Positions 36,971 to 45,581 of a stretch of 64,000 nt of DNA are shown piece after piece. Source of the stretch: Sphingorhabdus_B arenilitoris (lineage in GTDB: Bacteria > Pseudomonadota > Alphaproteobacteria > Sphingomonadales > Sphingomonadaceae); contig NZ_JBHSDH010000013.1 in assembly GCF_042651485.1 (NCBI RefSeq), positions 682,001-746,000 on the forward strand, in the 5' to 3' direction. Each line of letters opens with the position of its first letter. The first letter of the stretch is position 1. The notes beneath the pieces were generated by a model. That model was given only the letters and a program-made list of their open reading frames with translations, ran no database searches and was not told the origin of the DNA. The translations under genes and the position numbers were made by a program.

Positions 36971-38359
36971 TCATCGTGCTCCATCTGGCCACAAAACCAC
37001 GCGCAGCGTTTGCAGCAGGATCAATATGTCGAGAAACGGCGTATAGTTTTTGGCGTAATATAGATCATATTCCAGCTTCTGACGGCTATCATCGATCGAT
37101 GCGCCATAGGGATAGTTGATCTGTGCCCAACCGGTTATGCCCGGCTTGACCATATGGCGTTCGGCATAATAGCTCAGCTGCCCTTCCAAATCGGCAACAA
37201 ATTCCGGCCGTTCGGGACGCGGCCCGACAAAGCTCATTTCGCCTTTTAGCACATTCCACGTTTGCGGCAGTTCATCGATGCGCACCTTGCGGATGAATTT
37301 GCCGACACGGGTGATGCGCGGATCATCTTCGGATGCCCAAACGGCCTTACCGTCCACTTCGGCATCGCTGCGCATGGAGCGCAGTTTATTGACATAATAG
37401 GGCTGTCCAAACAAACCGACGCGCTGTTGGCGGTAGAGTGCAGGGCCTTTGCTTTCCAATTTGATGAAGATCGCAAACAGGACGATGATCGGCGCAGTAA
37501 GCAGCAGCAAAAGCAGGCTCGCCAATATATCGAAAAGCCGTTTGGCAAATGACGACAGGCGCCGTCCGGACGAAAATCCATCGGAAAATATCAACCAGCT
37601 TGGGTTGACACTATCTAAGTCCACCCGGCCCGTTTCGCGTTCAAAGAAACTCGACAGCTCATTAACATGGACGCCGGTGGTTTTAATCCGCAGCAAATCG
37701 CCCAGCGGAATGGCATTGCGCCGCTCCTCCAGCGCCAGCACAACTTCGCTGGCCCCCAATTTGACGACGAAATCAGCTAGGTTATAGATCGCGTCGCGGT
37801 TGATCGCTTCGGGAATGACGCGCTTATTCTCGTTCATCGCAATATAGCCGACGACGATAAAGCCCGATCCTTTTTTCTCCTCCAGATCCTTGATCCGCTG
37901 CGCCCTTTTGCCTGCGCCCAATATCAGCACGCGGCGTTTGAAGGCTTCTGCACCGATTAAGCTGCCGAGCAAAGCGCGGCTGAGCGCCAGATAAACAAAT
38001 GCGAGGCACATGGCATAGAGACTGTTGGAACGCCACAGGGTGATGTCGGGCATCATAAAGCCCATCACCGATTGGAATATCACGCCCAGCGATACCGCCA
38101 CCAACAAGCGCGCAACCGAAAAGCGCAGCGATTGGAGCGCTTCGGGGCTGTAGACCCCGACTGCCATAGCCGCGACCTGCACCGATCCTGCAAATATCGC
38201 CAGCGCCCAAAAACGGGTGCCGATATAATCGACCGTCATCCCGATCTGATTGGCACGAATGACCCACGCAGTCTCCGCTGCGGCGATCAGCAAAAACACA
38301 TCCACTATCGCGAGGAACAAGACCGCATAGGGAATATAATGTTTGAACAGCCTGATCAC
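36971..38359 (-). CDS. XrtA/PEP-CTERM system sugar transferase (TIGR03013-like)
   Basis: A 462-residue polyprenyl-phosphate sugar transferase. Four N-terminal helices and a nucleotide-binding-like middle region (RVLILGAGKRAQRI) precede a final membrane helix and the bacterial sugar transferase domain (YRQQRVGLFGQPYYVNKLRSM, KVRIDELPQTWNVLKGEMS, KPGITGWAQINYPYG). It starts exopolysaccharide repeat units by moving a sugar phosphate to undecaprenyl phosphate. Position directly before prsK and prsR identifies the XrtA-linked subgroup. The exosortase itself is not in the window. Confidence 0.92.
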   Translation of the reverse strand: MIRLFKHYIPYAVLFLAIVDVFLLIAAAETAWVIRANQIGMTVDYIGTRFWALAIFAGSVQVAAMAVGVYSPEALQSLRFSVARLLVAVSLGVIFQSVMGFMMPDITLWRSNSLYAMCLAFVYLALSRALLGSLIGAEAFKRRVLILGAGKRAQRIKDLEEKKGSGFIVVGYIAMNENKRVIPEAINRDAIYNLADFVVKLGASEVVLALEERRNAIPLGDLLRIKTTGVHVNELSSFFERETGRVDLDSVNPSWLIFSDGFSSGRRLSSFAKRLFDILASLLLLLLTAPIIVLFAIFIKLESKGPALYRQQRVGLFGQPYYVNKLRSMRSDAEVDGKAVWASEDDPRITRVGKFIRKVRIDELPQTWNVLKGEMSFVGPRPERPEFVADLEGQLSYYAERHMVKPGITGWAQINYPYGASIDDSRQKLEYDLYYAKNYTPFLDILILLQTLRVVLWPDGAR

Positions 38360-38519
38360 GCGGTAATCGCCCTAACATAATGATGGACGTGTGCTTTACA
38401 CCCGAAAGGTAAAGTGTCGGTTAAATTTACAATAGGCGATCAGGCCGCTGAAATGCATAGTATAATTTTTACCATCCTTATTGGTTGCCGCCGCCACCGG
38501 ATTGTTTAATGTGGCAGCA

Positions 38520-39572
38520 ATGGAACAGAATCCCGGCACCAAAAAAATCACTCCTGTCATCCTATCGGGCGGCGGCGGCACGCGGCTTTGGCCGATGTCG
38601 CGGCCCGAACGGCCCAAGCAGTTTCTGGCACTGACGGGGCCGCATACCATGTTTCAGATGACGCTGGATCGGTGCTGCGATGCCGCGAAATTTGCGCCGC
38701 CCTTAATTGTCGCGGGCACATCGCATATCGGCCTGATCGGTGCGCAATTGGAGCAGATCGGCGTATCTGACGCTGAAATCCTGCTCGAACCATGTGCGCG
38801 TAACACCGCGCCTGCCATCGCCCTCGCCGCGTTGGCCGCCGCTGATCCAGACGCACCTTTGCTGGTCATGCCCAGCGACCATGTGATTGAGGATGTCGCG
38901 GCCTTTCACGCCGCCATTGACGCTGCATTGCCGCTGGTGGGTGCAGGATGGCTGACGACGTTTGGAATAACCCCAACCCGGCCGGAAACCGGCTATGGCT
39001 ATATCCAAACCGGCGAGCCGCTTTCGCCCGGCGTGCATAAGGTCGCGCGTTTTACCGAAAAACCCGATGCGGTCCGCGCCGCTGAAATGATCGCGGGCGG
39101 TGACCATTTGTGGAATGGCGGCATCTTCCTTTTTTGCGCCAGCGCCTATCTGGAGGCGCTCGGCCAATTTGCTCCGGCAATGCTGTCCAGCGCAACAGCA
39201 GCAATGGAAAAAGCAAAGCGCAGCGGCAACCAAATTCATGCCGATAAAGCCGCCTTTGAAACCTGCCCAGCCGACAGCATCGACTATGCCGTTATGGAAA
39301 AAGCCGAAAAGGTGGCGGTCATACCGGTTAGCATGGGCTGGTCCGATGTGGGCAGCTGGGATGCGCTTTACGATCTCGGCAACCACCCGCTGCAGGAATA
39401 TGTCACTGATTTGGACGGCAAAGGCAATTTGATCCACAGCGATGGTATCCGCATCCATGCGGCGGGGCTTGAGGATATGATTATTGTGGCCAGCGGCAAC
39501 GATGTGCTGATCGTGCCACGGGGAAAATCCCAGAGTGTCAAACAAATTGTCGAAGGTCTAAAGCAGCCATAA
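38520..39572 (+). CDS. Mannose-1-phosphate guanylyltransferase
   Basis: A 350-residue nucleotidyltransferase. LSGGGGTRLWPMSRPERPKQF is the GTP-binding loop, FTEKPD and WNGGIFLF are the sugar-binding motifs, and SMGWSDVGSWDAL is typical of GDP-mannose pyrophosphorylases. It lacks the isomerase domain of bifunctional ManC/AlgA enzymes. GDP-mannose feeds exopolysaccharide or LPS, consistent with the divergent PEP-CTERM/EPS block 160 bp away. The ATG at 38520 is preferred over an upstream TTG at 38481. Confidence 0.93.
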   Translation: MEQNPGTKKITPVILSGGGGTRLWPMSRPERPKQFLALTGPHTMFQMTLDRCCDAAKFAPPLIVAGTSHIGLIGAQLEQIGVSDAEILLEPCARNTAPAIALAALAAADPDAPLLVMPSDHVIEDVAAFHAAIDAALPLVGAGWLTTFGITPTRPETGYGYIQTGEPLSPGVHKVARFTEKPDAVRAAEMIAGGDHLWNGGIFLFCASAYLEALGQFAPAMLSSATAAMEKAKRSGNQIHADKAAFETCPADSIDYAVMEKAEKVAVIPVSMGWSDVGSWDALYDLGNHPLQEYVTDLDGKGNLIHSDGIRIHAAGLEDMIIVASGNDVLIVPRGKSQSVKQIVEGLKQP

Positions 39573-39597
39573 TTCAAATAAGGATAAGCTGCATCCC

Positions 39598-39750
39598 ATG
39601 CCCAAGATGGTCAAAAAATCCAATTTGCCGGAAAAATCCTGTTTGACCTGCGGCCTGCCATTCAAATGGCGCAAAAAATGGGAACGCGATTGGGACAATG
39701 TCAAATATTGTTCGGACCGGTGCCGCACCGCCAAAAAAGGAGCTGCATGA
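39598..39750 (+). CDS. DUF2256 small zinc-binding protein
   Basis: A 50-residue basic protein reading MPKMVKKSNLPEKSCLTC at its start, with CLTC and CSDRC cysteine pairs and a tryptophan-rich middle (KWRKKWERDWD). This is the DUF2256 pattern. The stop overlaps the ATG of the DUF3429 gene (ATGA). DUF2256 genes are commonly found near photolyase/cryptochrome genes, and one follows here after the DUF3429 gene on the opposite strand. Confidence 0.9.
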   Translation: MPKMVKKSNLPEKSCLTCGLPFKWRKKWERDWDNVKYCSDRCRTAKKGAA

Positions 39751-40214
39751 TGACCGATGGTTCATTAGCAGGCGGCGGCCGCATCACTATCCTTGCGAAG
39801 CTGCTCGGCTATGCTGGTTTACTACCGCAGCTTTTCTGCGTGGTTGCGTTGCTCAGCAATTCACAAAATAGCTGGTTCGCGCTCAGTATCGGTTTCGGCT
39901 ATGCGGCCCTGATATTCAGCTTCCTGGGCGGCATTTGGTGGGGACAAGCGGTGGCAACCGGCGATGCCCGGCCCCTGCCCTATATTGCGGCCGTGCTGCC
40001 TAGCCTCATCTCTCTCGCGGCCTATTTACCATGGACATTGGGTTGGGGTTGGCCGGGGCCATCGTTAATCATCATTGGGCTGTGCCTGATCGCGTCGCCC
40101 GCCGCCGACCGGCAATTATTTGGGATTAACGGCGATTGGATGACCTTGCGCTGGCATCTCTCGCTTGGCCTTGGCGTTATGACGGTTTTTCTGGGTGTGT
40201 TTGCTGAGGTTTAG
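39747..40214 (+). CDS. DUF3429 family membrane protein
   Basis: A 155-residue protein with about five helices. SFLGGIWWGQAVATG and LLGYAGLLPQLFCV are the recognisable DUF3429 segments. The function is unknown; members often sit near photolyase genes in marine and freshwater bacteria. The start at 39747 overlaps the DUF2256 stop; the longer frame starting at 39666 would run through DUF2256 and was rejected. Confidence 0.88.
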   Translation: MMTDGSLAGGGRITILAKLLGYAGLLPQLFCVVALLSNSQNSWFALSIGFGYAALIFSFLGGIWWGQAVATGDARPLPYIAAVLPSLISLAAYLPWTLGWGWPGPSLIIIGLCLIASPAADRQLFGINGDWMTLRWHLSLGLGVMTVFLGVFAEV

Positions 40215-40267
40215 TTCACGTTCAGGCCCCATGGCATATTGGTAACATAGTTAAATACAGATACAGC

Positions 40268-40293
40268 GTCACCCCCGCGAAGCCGGGGGTCCA
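40268..40293. repeat. Palindromic repeat, ACCCCCG/CGGGGGT arm pair
   Basis: ACCCCCG (40271-40277) and CGGGGGT (40284-40290) enclose CGAAGC. It lies about 60 bp before a second palindrome of related core (CGCGAAG/CTTCGCG) in opposite orientation, like a REP pair. It may also help terminate transcription between the convergent DUF3429 and photolyase genes. Confidence 0.7.
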
Positions 40294-40350
40294 TCGCCTA
40301 AGCTATAAGTCCAAACTGCGAGCCCGGCTCAACATTCGGCCTTCCGGTGA

Positions 40351-40376
40351 TGGATTCCCGCCTTCGCGGGAATGAC
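40351..40376. repeat. Palindromic repeat with ATTCCCGC/GCGGGAAT arms
   Basis: A perfect 8-bp stem around CTTC. This GGATTCCCGC...GCGGGAATGAC form is a widespread intergenic palindrome in proteobacteria, which when translated gives the familiar spurious FPRRRES peptide. It pairs with the repeat at 40268. Confidence 0.8.
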
Positions 40377-40421
40377 GAAATTGTGCTTTGGAAAATCACC
40401 GCTTTTGAATATTCTAAAGTT

Positions 40422-41951
40422 CTAATCCAAGCTTCCCAAAAACCGCTTCGCATCATCCGCAATCGCTTGTTTCTTGGCATCGTCAAACCGCTCATAGCTT
40501 CTGACCATTTGCCCCATGCGCGGATTATTCGCCAGCCGCGCTTTATGCCGGGCGATGAAATCCCAATAGAGATAATTGAACGGACAGGCTTTTTCGCCGT
40601 TTTTCTCTTTCACCTTATAGTGGCATCCGCTGCAATAATCCGACATACGGTCAATATAGGCCCCGCTCGCGGCATATGGTTTCGATGCCAGCAAACCGCC
40701 ATCGGCAAATTGGCTCATCCCTATCGTGTTGGGTAATTCCACCCATTCATAGGCATCCGCATAAACGGCCAGATACCATTGATGCAGCTCCCCCGGATCA
40801 ACCCCGGCCAGCAAGGCAAAGGTGCCCGTCACCATCAACCGCTGAATATGATGGGCATAGGCTTCCTCTTTTGTTTGCTGAACACAGGCGCGGACACAGG
40901 CCATATCGGTATCGGCGGTCCAGTAAAATTCAGGCAAAGGCCGCTTCGCCTCCAGCGCGTTGACCTGCGCATAGCCGGGCATTTTGAGCCAGTAAATGCC
41001 GCGCACATATTCGCGCCACCCGATCACTTGCCGGATAAAACCTTCCGCAGCATTCAGCGGCACGCGGCCCGCGCGATATTCCGCCTCCACCCGCCTGCAT
41101 ATGTCGAGCGGGCATAGCAATCCGCAATTCAGATAAAGCGACACCACGGCATGATAGAGAAATTTTTCATCACGCAGCATCGCATCCTGATAATCACCGA
41201 AGCGCGCCAGTCCGGTTTTCAGGAAATGGTCAAATGCGGCCTCCGCCTGATCCCGGCTGGTGCCAAACCAAAATGGCGACAAATCGCCAAAGTGATCCGC
41301 AAATTCGGCGGACACGAGCGCGATCACCTGCTGCGTCACGTCATCGGGTTCAAAACGCAGCGGCTGCGGCATCATCAAATCGCGGTCCGCCGCCTTGCGG
41401 TTTTCCGCATCATAATTCCATTTGCCGCCGGCCGGATTGTCGCCATCCATCAACAAACCGCTTTTGCGCCGCATATCCCGGTAAAAATATTCCATGCGCA
41501 GCGCCTTGCGTCCCTCGGCCCAGCCGGCAAATTCTTCATGGCTGCACAGGAACCGGTCATCCGGCAATATCCGCACCGGTACATCCAGCCGCAATTCCCA
41601 TTCCGCCATTTCATCGCGCAGCCGCCATTCGCCCGGTTCCGTCAGGATCACTTCATCAATGTCATGGCGGGACAGCGCGCGCCGGACCTCACCAAATAAC
41701 GATCCGCTATTTCCACTCGCATCATATTGGACATAATCGGCGGTCCAACCTGCCTGCGACAGCTCCTCGGCAAAATGGCGCATGGCCGAAAATAGGAACG
41801 CGATTTTCTTTTTATGATGGCGCACATAGGTCGCCTCCGCCCGCACCTCAGCCATCAATATGACCGCATTATCAGGATTAACGGCGGCAAGCGAGGATAG
41901 CCCCAGCGACAATTGATCCCCCAATATCAAAATCAGTTTTTTCTTCATCAT
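40422..41951 (-). CDS. FeS-type bacterial cryptochrome/photolyase (PhrB-like)
   Basis: A 509-residue protein of the FeS-BCP photolyase family. LILILGDQLS opens the antenna domain, and the FAD-binding helical domain contains GWREYVRGIYWLKMPGYA. Cysteines in NCGLLC and in CSGCHYKV...ACPFNYLYW supply the 4Fe-4S ligands typical of this family. These enzymes repair (6-4) photoproducts with light. It may use MMKKKLI or MKKKLI as start. It faces DUF3429 and DUF2256 and is separated from them by two palindromic repeats. Confidence 0.93.
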   Translation of the reverse strand: MMKKKLILILGDQLSLGLSSLAAVNPDNAVILMAEVRAEATYVRHHKKKIAFLFSAMRHFAEELSQAGWTADYVQYDASGNSGSLFGEVRRALSRHDIDEVILTEPGEWRLRDEMAEWELRLDVPVRILPDDRFLCSHEEFAGWAEGRKALRMEYFYRDMRRKSGLLMDGDNPAGGKWNYDAENRKAADRDLMMPQPLRFEPDDVTQQVIALVSAEFADHFGDLSPFWFGTSRDQAEAAFDHFLKTGLARFGDYQDAMLRDEKFLYHAVVSLYLNCGLLCPLDICRRVEAEYRAGRVPLNAAEGFIRQVIGWREYVRGIYWLKMPGYAQVNALEAKRPLPEFYWTADTDMACVRACVQQTKEEAYAHHIQRLMVTGTFALLAGVDPGELHQWYLAVYADAYEWVELPNTIGMSQFADGGLLASKPYAASGAYIDRMSDYCSGCHYKVKEKNGEKACPFNYLYWDFIARHKARLANNPRMGQMVRSYERFDDAKKQAIADDAKRFLGSLD

Positions 41952-42025
41952 GTCTGCCGTCCTTTACGCGTGAAAGCGGCATAGGATCAGGCGGTCAAGC
42001 ACCCAATATAGGATTTAGGCGGCAT

Positions 42026-42052
42026 GGGGTCAGAGCCCGCAGCCTGACCCTA
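42026..42052. repeat. REP-like GGGTCAG...CTGACCC palindrome overlapping a stop codon
   Basis: GGGTCAG (42027-42033) and CTGACCC (42044-42050) form an inverted repeat around a 10-base centre. The outer TAGGGTCAGG, read on the minus strand, supplies the TAG stop of the ScfR-like gene. It shares its core with the MITE ends and with the repeat at 59349. Confidence 0.65.
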
Positions 42053-43423
42053 ATCCCCGACAAATTCGAATGCAGTCAGGCCCCGTTGATATTCGTTAAA
42101 GGTCAGCACCCGTCCCAATGGTGGGGCGCTGCGCTGCGCGCATTGGGGGCGCGTGCAATTGGCGCAGCCAAGGCCGATTTGCGCCGCTGGCCCTGATTTC
42201 AAGTCAACCCCCCGCGCTGCCGCCAACGGCGCCGCCATCGATGCATCTATCCCGAGCGCAATAGCAAATTCGGCTTCGCCATTTTGCGGGCGGACATTTT
42301 TGGCCATGGTGAACCAGCGGCTACCATCTTCCAGCTCTGCCAATTGCGTCACGATCCGCCCACCGGCGTCAAAGGCGTGATGTAATATCCATATCGGGCA
42401 ACGCCCGTCGGTTTCTGCAAGCGCAGCCCCGCTTGCCCCGGCATAGCGCTTGCTGCTTTGACCGGCCCGGTCAATGCGGATCATAAAGAATGGCAGGCCG
42501 CGTGCGCCCACCCGCTGCAACGTGGTGAGCCGGTGCGCGACCTGTTCAAAACTCGCGCCAAAACGCGCTGATAGCAGATTCACGTCGTAACCCGTGGCCT
42601 CACAGGCCCGGAGAAACCGGGCATAAGGCATCATCACCGCCGCCGCGAAATAGCCGCTTAAATGGCGGTGATAGAGCTTTTCGCTGGCCCGCTCGCTAAA
42701 GTCGGCACCTTTGACCAGCGCGTCAATCTGTTCCCGCGCCTCCAATTCGGCCAGTTGATAAGCGGCGGCAAATGTCCGGCTGGACGGATCGAGCAGCTCC
42801 GACAATTGCAATTGCCGCGCGTGCAGATCAAGCCGCCGCAACGTGTCAGGCATGACATCGACCGGCAATATCCGGATCGACAGGCGGTGCCGCGTGCGCA
42901 GCCGGTCGGTTATTGCGCCATATAGGTCGGCGCTTTGCAGCCGCAGCTCATCGGCCAGCTCCTCCGCCTGCGCGTCCAGATCGGCAAAATGATTGCGCCA
43001 TTTGCCAATCGCCTCGCGCACCGGTGTGATGGTGTCATTGCCAACAGGGCCAGCATCGCCGCCGCTCGCCAAACGGTCAAATGCGCGGGCAAAAGCCTCG
43101 GCCGCATCGGGGGCGGCGGATATCCAATCCTCAATCTGCATCCGGTCGAGTGATAAATCGGCGAATAACGGATCGGCGAGCCGGCGTTTAATCGATTCGG
43201 CTCCACCGCCCGGCGATGCACCGGTTAAACTGCGCGCATCAAAATCAAACCGCTCCGCTAATCGTAGCATGATCGGCGCGGTCAGGGGGCGTTGATTGCG
43301 TTCGATCAGGTTCAGGTAGCTAGCCGACACGTCGAGCGCCTCTGCCATCGCAACCTGCGTAAGCCCGCTTGCACGGCGGATCCGGCGCACGGCGTGCCCG
43401 GCGAATAACTTTTGATTGGCCAT
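42050..43423 (-). CDS. ScfR/RamB-like XRE-family regulator next to aceA
   Basis: About 457 residues. An N-terminal XRE helix-turn-helix (RRIRRASGLTQVAMAEALDVSAS...) is followed by an IrrE-like region (SGYFAAAVMMPYARFLRA, FGASFEQVAHRLTTLQ) and a C-terminal cysteine cluster (LGCANCTRPQCAQR). This is the short-chain-acyl/RamB regulator type, which controls acetate and glyoxylate genes according to acyl-CoA. It is divergent from isocitrate lyase, its most likely target. The start MANQKL at 43423 was chosen because it begins directly at the DNA-binding domain. Confidence 0.87.
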   Translation of the reverse strand: MANQKLFAGHAVRRIRRASGLTQVAMAEALDVSASYLNLIERNQRPLTAPIMLRLAERFDFDARSLTGASPGGGAESIKRRLADPLFADLSLDRMQIEDWISAAPDAAEAFARAFDRLASGGDAGPVGNDTITPVREAIGKWRNHFADLDAQAEELADELRLQSADLYGAITDRLRTRHRLSIRILPVDVMPDTLRRLDLHARQLQLSELLDPSSRTFAAAYQLAELEAREQIDALVKGADFSERASEKLYHRHLSGYFAAAVMMPYARFLRACEATGYDVNLLSARFGASFEQVAHRLTTLQRVGARGLPFFMIRIDRAGQSSKRYAGASGAALAETDGRCPIWILHHAFDAGGRIVTQLAELEDGSRWFTMAKNVRPQNGEAEFAIALGIDASMAAPLAAARGVDLKSGPAAQIGLGCANCTRPQCAQRSAPPLGRVLTFNEYQRGLTAFEFVGD

Positions 43424-43462
43424 ACCTCTATTTGTCACAATATTTACAATATGACAAGTTTC

Positions 43463-43582
43463 TTTGCGACTTTGCGACTGCACAACAACAATTTTTACAC
43501 ATTTGACTCGCCATTGCGCGGCAACATCGTCAAGTTCGGATCAGAACCAACACTGTAACTGCAAAATCAGTAACAGCAAAAT
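43463..43582. promoter_or_regulatory. aceA/ScfR divergent control region with direct repeats
   Basis: In the 183-bp gap, TTTGCGAC occurs twice in tandem (43463-43470, 43471-43478), and GCAAAAT occurs twice 15 bp apart (43561 and 43576), the latter just before the aceA ribosome site. TTTGC/GCAAA cores resemble RamB-type operators. Binding by the divergent regulator is inferred only from this. Confidence 0.45.
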
Positions 43583-43606
43583 ATATACACCAGAAAGGGC
43601 AAAGCC

Positions 43607-45238
43607 ATGACATATCAGCAAAAGCTCCCACCGCTGAATCAACATCTCACCTATGGCGACGAAACCGACGCTGCAAAACAGCTTATCGGCAGCCATGACG
43701 GGAAATGGGCAGGCATAGACGCCGAGTCAGTCGCCCGGATGCGCTTGCAGAACCGTTTCCGCACTGGCCTCGATATCGCCCGTTATACCGCCGCAATCAT
43801 GCGTCAGGATATGGCGGCCTATGATGCCGACTCGTCGCTCTATACTCAGTCGCTGGGCTGCTGGCATGGCTTCATCGCGCAGCAGAAGATGATCTCGATC
43901 AAGAAACATTTTGGCAGCACGGATCGCCGTTACCTCTATCTATCCGGCTGGATGGTCGCCGCATTGCGCAGCGAATTTGGCCCCCTGCCCGATCAGTCGA
44001 TGCACGAAAAAACAAGCGTGCCTGCTCTGATCGAGGAGCTGTACACATTCTTGCGTCAGGCCGATGCCCGCGAACTGGGCATGATGTTCCGCGAAATTGA
44101 CGCCGCCCGCGCAGCAGGTGAGAGCGCCAAAGAGCAGGCATTGCTGAAGGCGGTCGAAAATCATCAAACCCACGTTGTTCCAATCATCGCCGACATTGAT
44201 GCCGGATTTGGTAATGCCGAGGCAACCTATTTGCTCGCCAAAAAAATGATCGAAGCCGGTGCCTGCGCTTTGCAAATTGAAAACCAAGTGTCGGACGAAA
44301 AGCAATGCGGGCATCAGGACGGCAAGGTTACCGTGCCGCATGAGGATTTCATTCAGAAGATCCGCGCCTGCCGCTATGCCTTTTTGGAACTTGGCGTCGA
44401 TGATGGCATTATCGTCACCCGCACCGACTCCTTGGGCGCTGGCCTAACGAAGCAGATAGCGGTTTCGACCGAGCCGGGCGATATTGGCGATCAATATAAC
44501 AGCTTCCTTGATTGCGAAGAGATTGATCCTGCGACCGCCCGCAACGGTGATGTCGTGCTCAATCGCGACGGCAAGCTTATGCGGCCAAAGCGTTTGCCAT
44601 CCGGCCTATTCCAATTCCGCGAAGGCACAGGCGCAGATCGCTGCGTACTGGACAGTATTACCAGCCTGCAAAATGGGGCAGATTTGCTGTGGATTGAAAC
44701 CGAAAAGCCGCATGTTGAACAGATTGCCAGCATGATGGACCGGATCCGCGAAGTCGTTCCCAACGCAAAGCTGGTTTACAATAATTCGCCAAGCTTTAAC
44801 TGGACGCTGAATTTCCGTCAGCAAGTCTATGACGCGATGGTGAAGGATGGCAAAGACGTTTCCGCATATAACCGCGATGATTTGATGAGCGTAGAATATG
44901 ACGGCACGAAATTGGCCGATATTGCCGATGAGCGCATCCGGACATTTCAAGCCGATGGCGCAAAACGGGCGGGGATATTCCACCATCTGATCACGCTGCC
45001 GACTTATCACACCGCTGCGCTGTCGACCGACAATCTGGCGAAGGAATATTTCGGAGACGCTGGAATGCTCGGTTATGTTTTGAATGTGCAGCGGCAGGAA
45101 ATTCGCCAAGGCATCGCCTGCGTCAAGCATCAAAATATGTCGGGCAGCGACATTGGCGATGACCATAAGGAATATTTCGCCGGAGAAGCCGCTTTGAAAG
45201 CGGGCGGCGCGAATAACACAATGAATCAATTCGGTTAA
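43607..45238 (+). CDS. aceA: Isocitrate lyase
   Basis: A 543-residue isocitrate lyase. The catalytic motif is KQCGHQDGK (Cys234), the variant found in the longer Pseudomonas-like class instead of KKCGH. IADIDAGFGNAEATYLLAK holds the metal ligands, and YNNSPSFNW is the C-terminal substrate loop. It splits isocitrate into glyoxylate and succinate, starting the glyoxylate shunt for growth on acetate and fatty acids. Malate synthase is not in the window. It is divergent from the ScfR/RamB-like regulator and followed by a 52-codon gene and a strong terminator. Confidence 0.97.
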   Translation: MTYQQKLPPLNQHLTYGDETDAAKQLIGSHDGKWAGIDAESVARMRLQNRFRTGLDIARYTAAIMRQDMAAYDADSSLYTQSLGCWHGFIAQQKMISIKKHFGSTDRRYLYLSGWMVAALRSEFGPLPDQSMHEKTSVPALIEELYTFLRQADARELGMMFREIDAARAAGESAKEQALLKAVENHQTHVVPIIADIDAGFGNAEATYLLAKKMIEAGACALQIENQVSDEKQCGHQDGKVTVPHEDFIQKIRACRYAFLELGVDDGIIVTRTDSLGAGLTKQIAVSTEPGDIGDQYNSFLDCEEIDPATARNGDVVLNRDGKLMRPKRLPSGLFQFREGTGADRCVLDSITSLQNGADLLWIETEKPHVEQIASMMDRIREVVPNAKLVYNNSPSFNWTLNFRQQVYDAMVKDGKDVSAYNRDDLMSVEYDGTKLADIADERIRTFQADGAKRAGIFHHLITLPTYHTAALSTDNLAKEYFGDAGMLGYVLNVQRQEIRQGIACVKHQNMSGSDIGDDHKEYFAGEAALKAGGANNTMNQFG

Positions 45239-45272
45239 TTCACAACGTCAGTTTTATCAAAGGAGAAGACAA

Positions 45273-45431
45273 ATGGCTGAACCAACCCGGGCCCGTGCGG
45301 TCCTTTCCACCGAAGATCTCACATTGCTGCGTCAGGCTGTGCTCAGCCATCTGCAGGAAATTAAAGACACACCTGAATCTGTGAAATTTGCCCGCCTATA
45401 CCATCGCTTGGGTAGCGCAGGCGGCAAATAA
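45273..45431 (+). CDS. Small conserved-looking protein after isocitrate lyase
   Basis: A 52-residue protein starting MAEPTRARAVLSTEDL. An AGGAG ribosome site lies nine bases upstream, and composition is like a real helical protein (LTLLRQAVLSHLQEIK). It lies 34 bp after aceA and before the intrinsic terminator, so it is in the aceA transcript. No family was recognised. A role linked to isocitrate lyase is suggested only by position. Confidence 0.75.
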   Translation: MAEPTRARAVLSTEDLTLLRQAVLSHLQEIKDTPESVKFARLYHRLGSAGGK

Positions 45432-45477
45432 CCCCGCATCAAAATTCGAGTTTTCCTGGGGAGGAAAATAACTATGG

Positions 45478-45508
45478 CCGAGGCAGCAATGCCTCGGTCT
45501 TTTTTTTG
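45478..45508 (+). terminator. Strong intrinsic terminator of the aceA unit
   Basis: CCGAGGCA and TGCCTCGG form a perfect 8-bp stem with a GCAA loop, followed by TC and eight T residues. It ends the aceA-small ORF transcript. A weaker TTTTCC/GGAAAA hairpin lies just upstream (about 45451-45468). Confidence 0.95.
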
Positions 45509-45581
45509 AGCATGAAGTTTCAATCAATATTAACCAGACCGGGATATAGCCCACGCCATAGTCGAAACAGGAATAAACGTC

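Noticed and set aside
38481..38519. TTG-initiated N-terminal extension of the guanylyltransferase
   Set aside because: The ATG at 38520 directly precedes the conserved domain, and the extension has no coding support.
38703..39545. 280-codon minus-strand frame opposite the mannose-1-phosphate guanylyltransferase gene
   Set aside because: Antisense shadow; the plus-strand protein has complete catalytic motifs.
40298..40495. A 65-codon minus-strand frame with an FPRRRES peptide
   Set aside because: It is the usual artefact of translating the GGATTCCCGC palindromic repeat.
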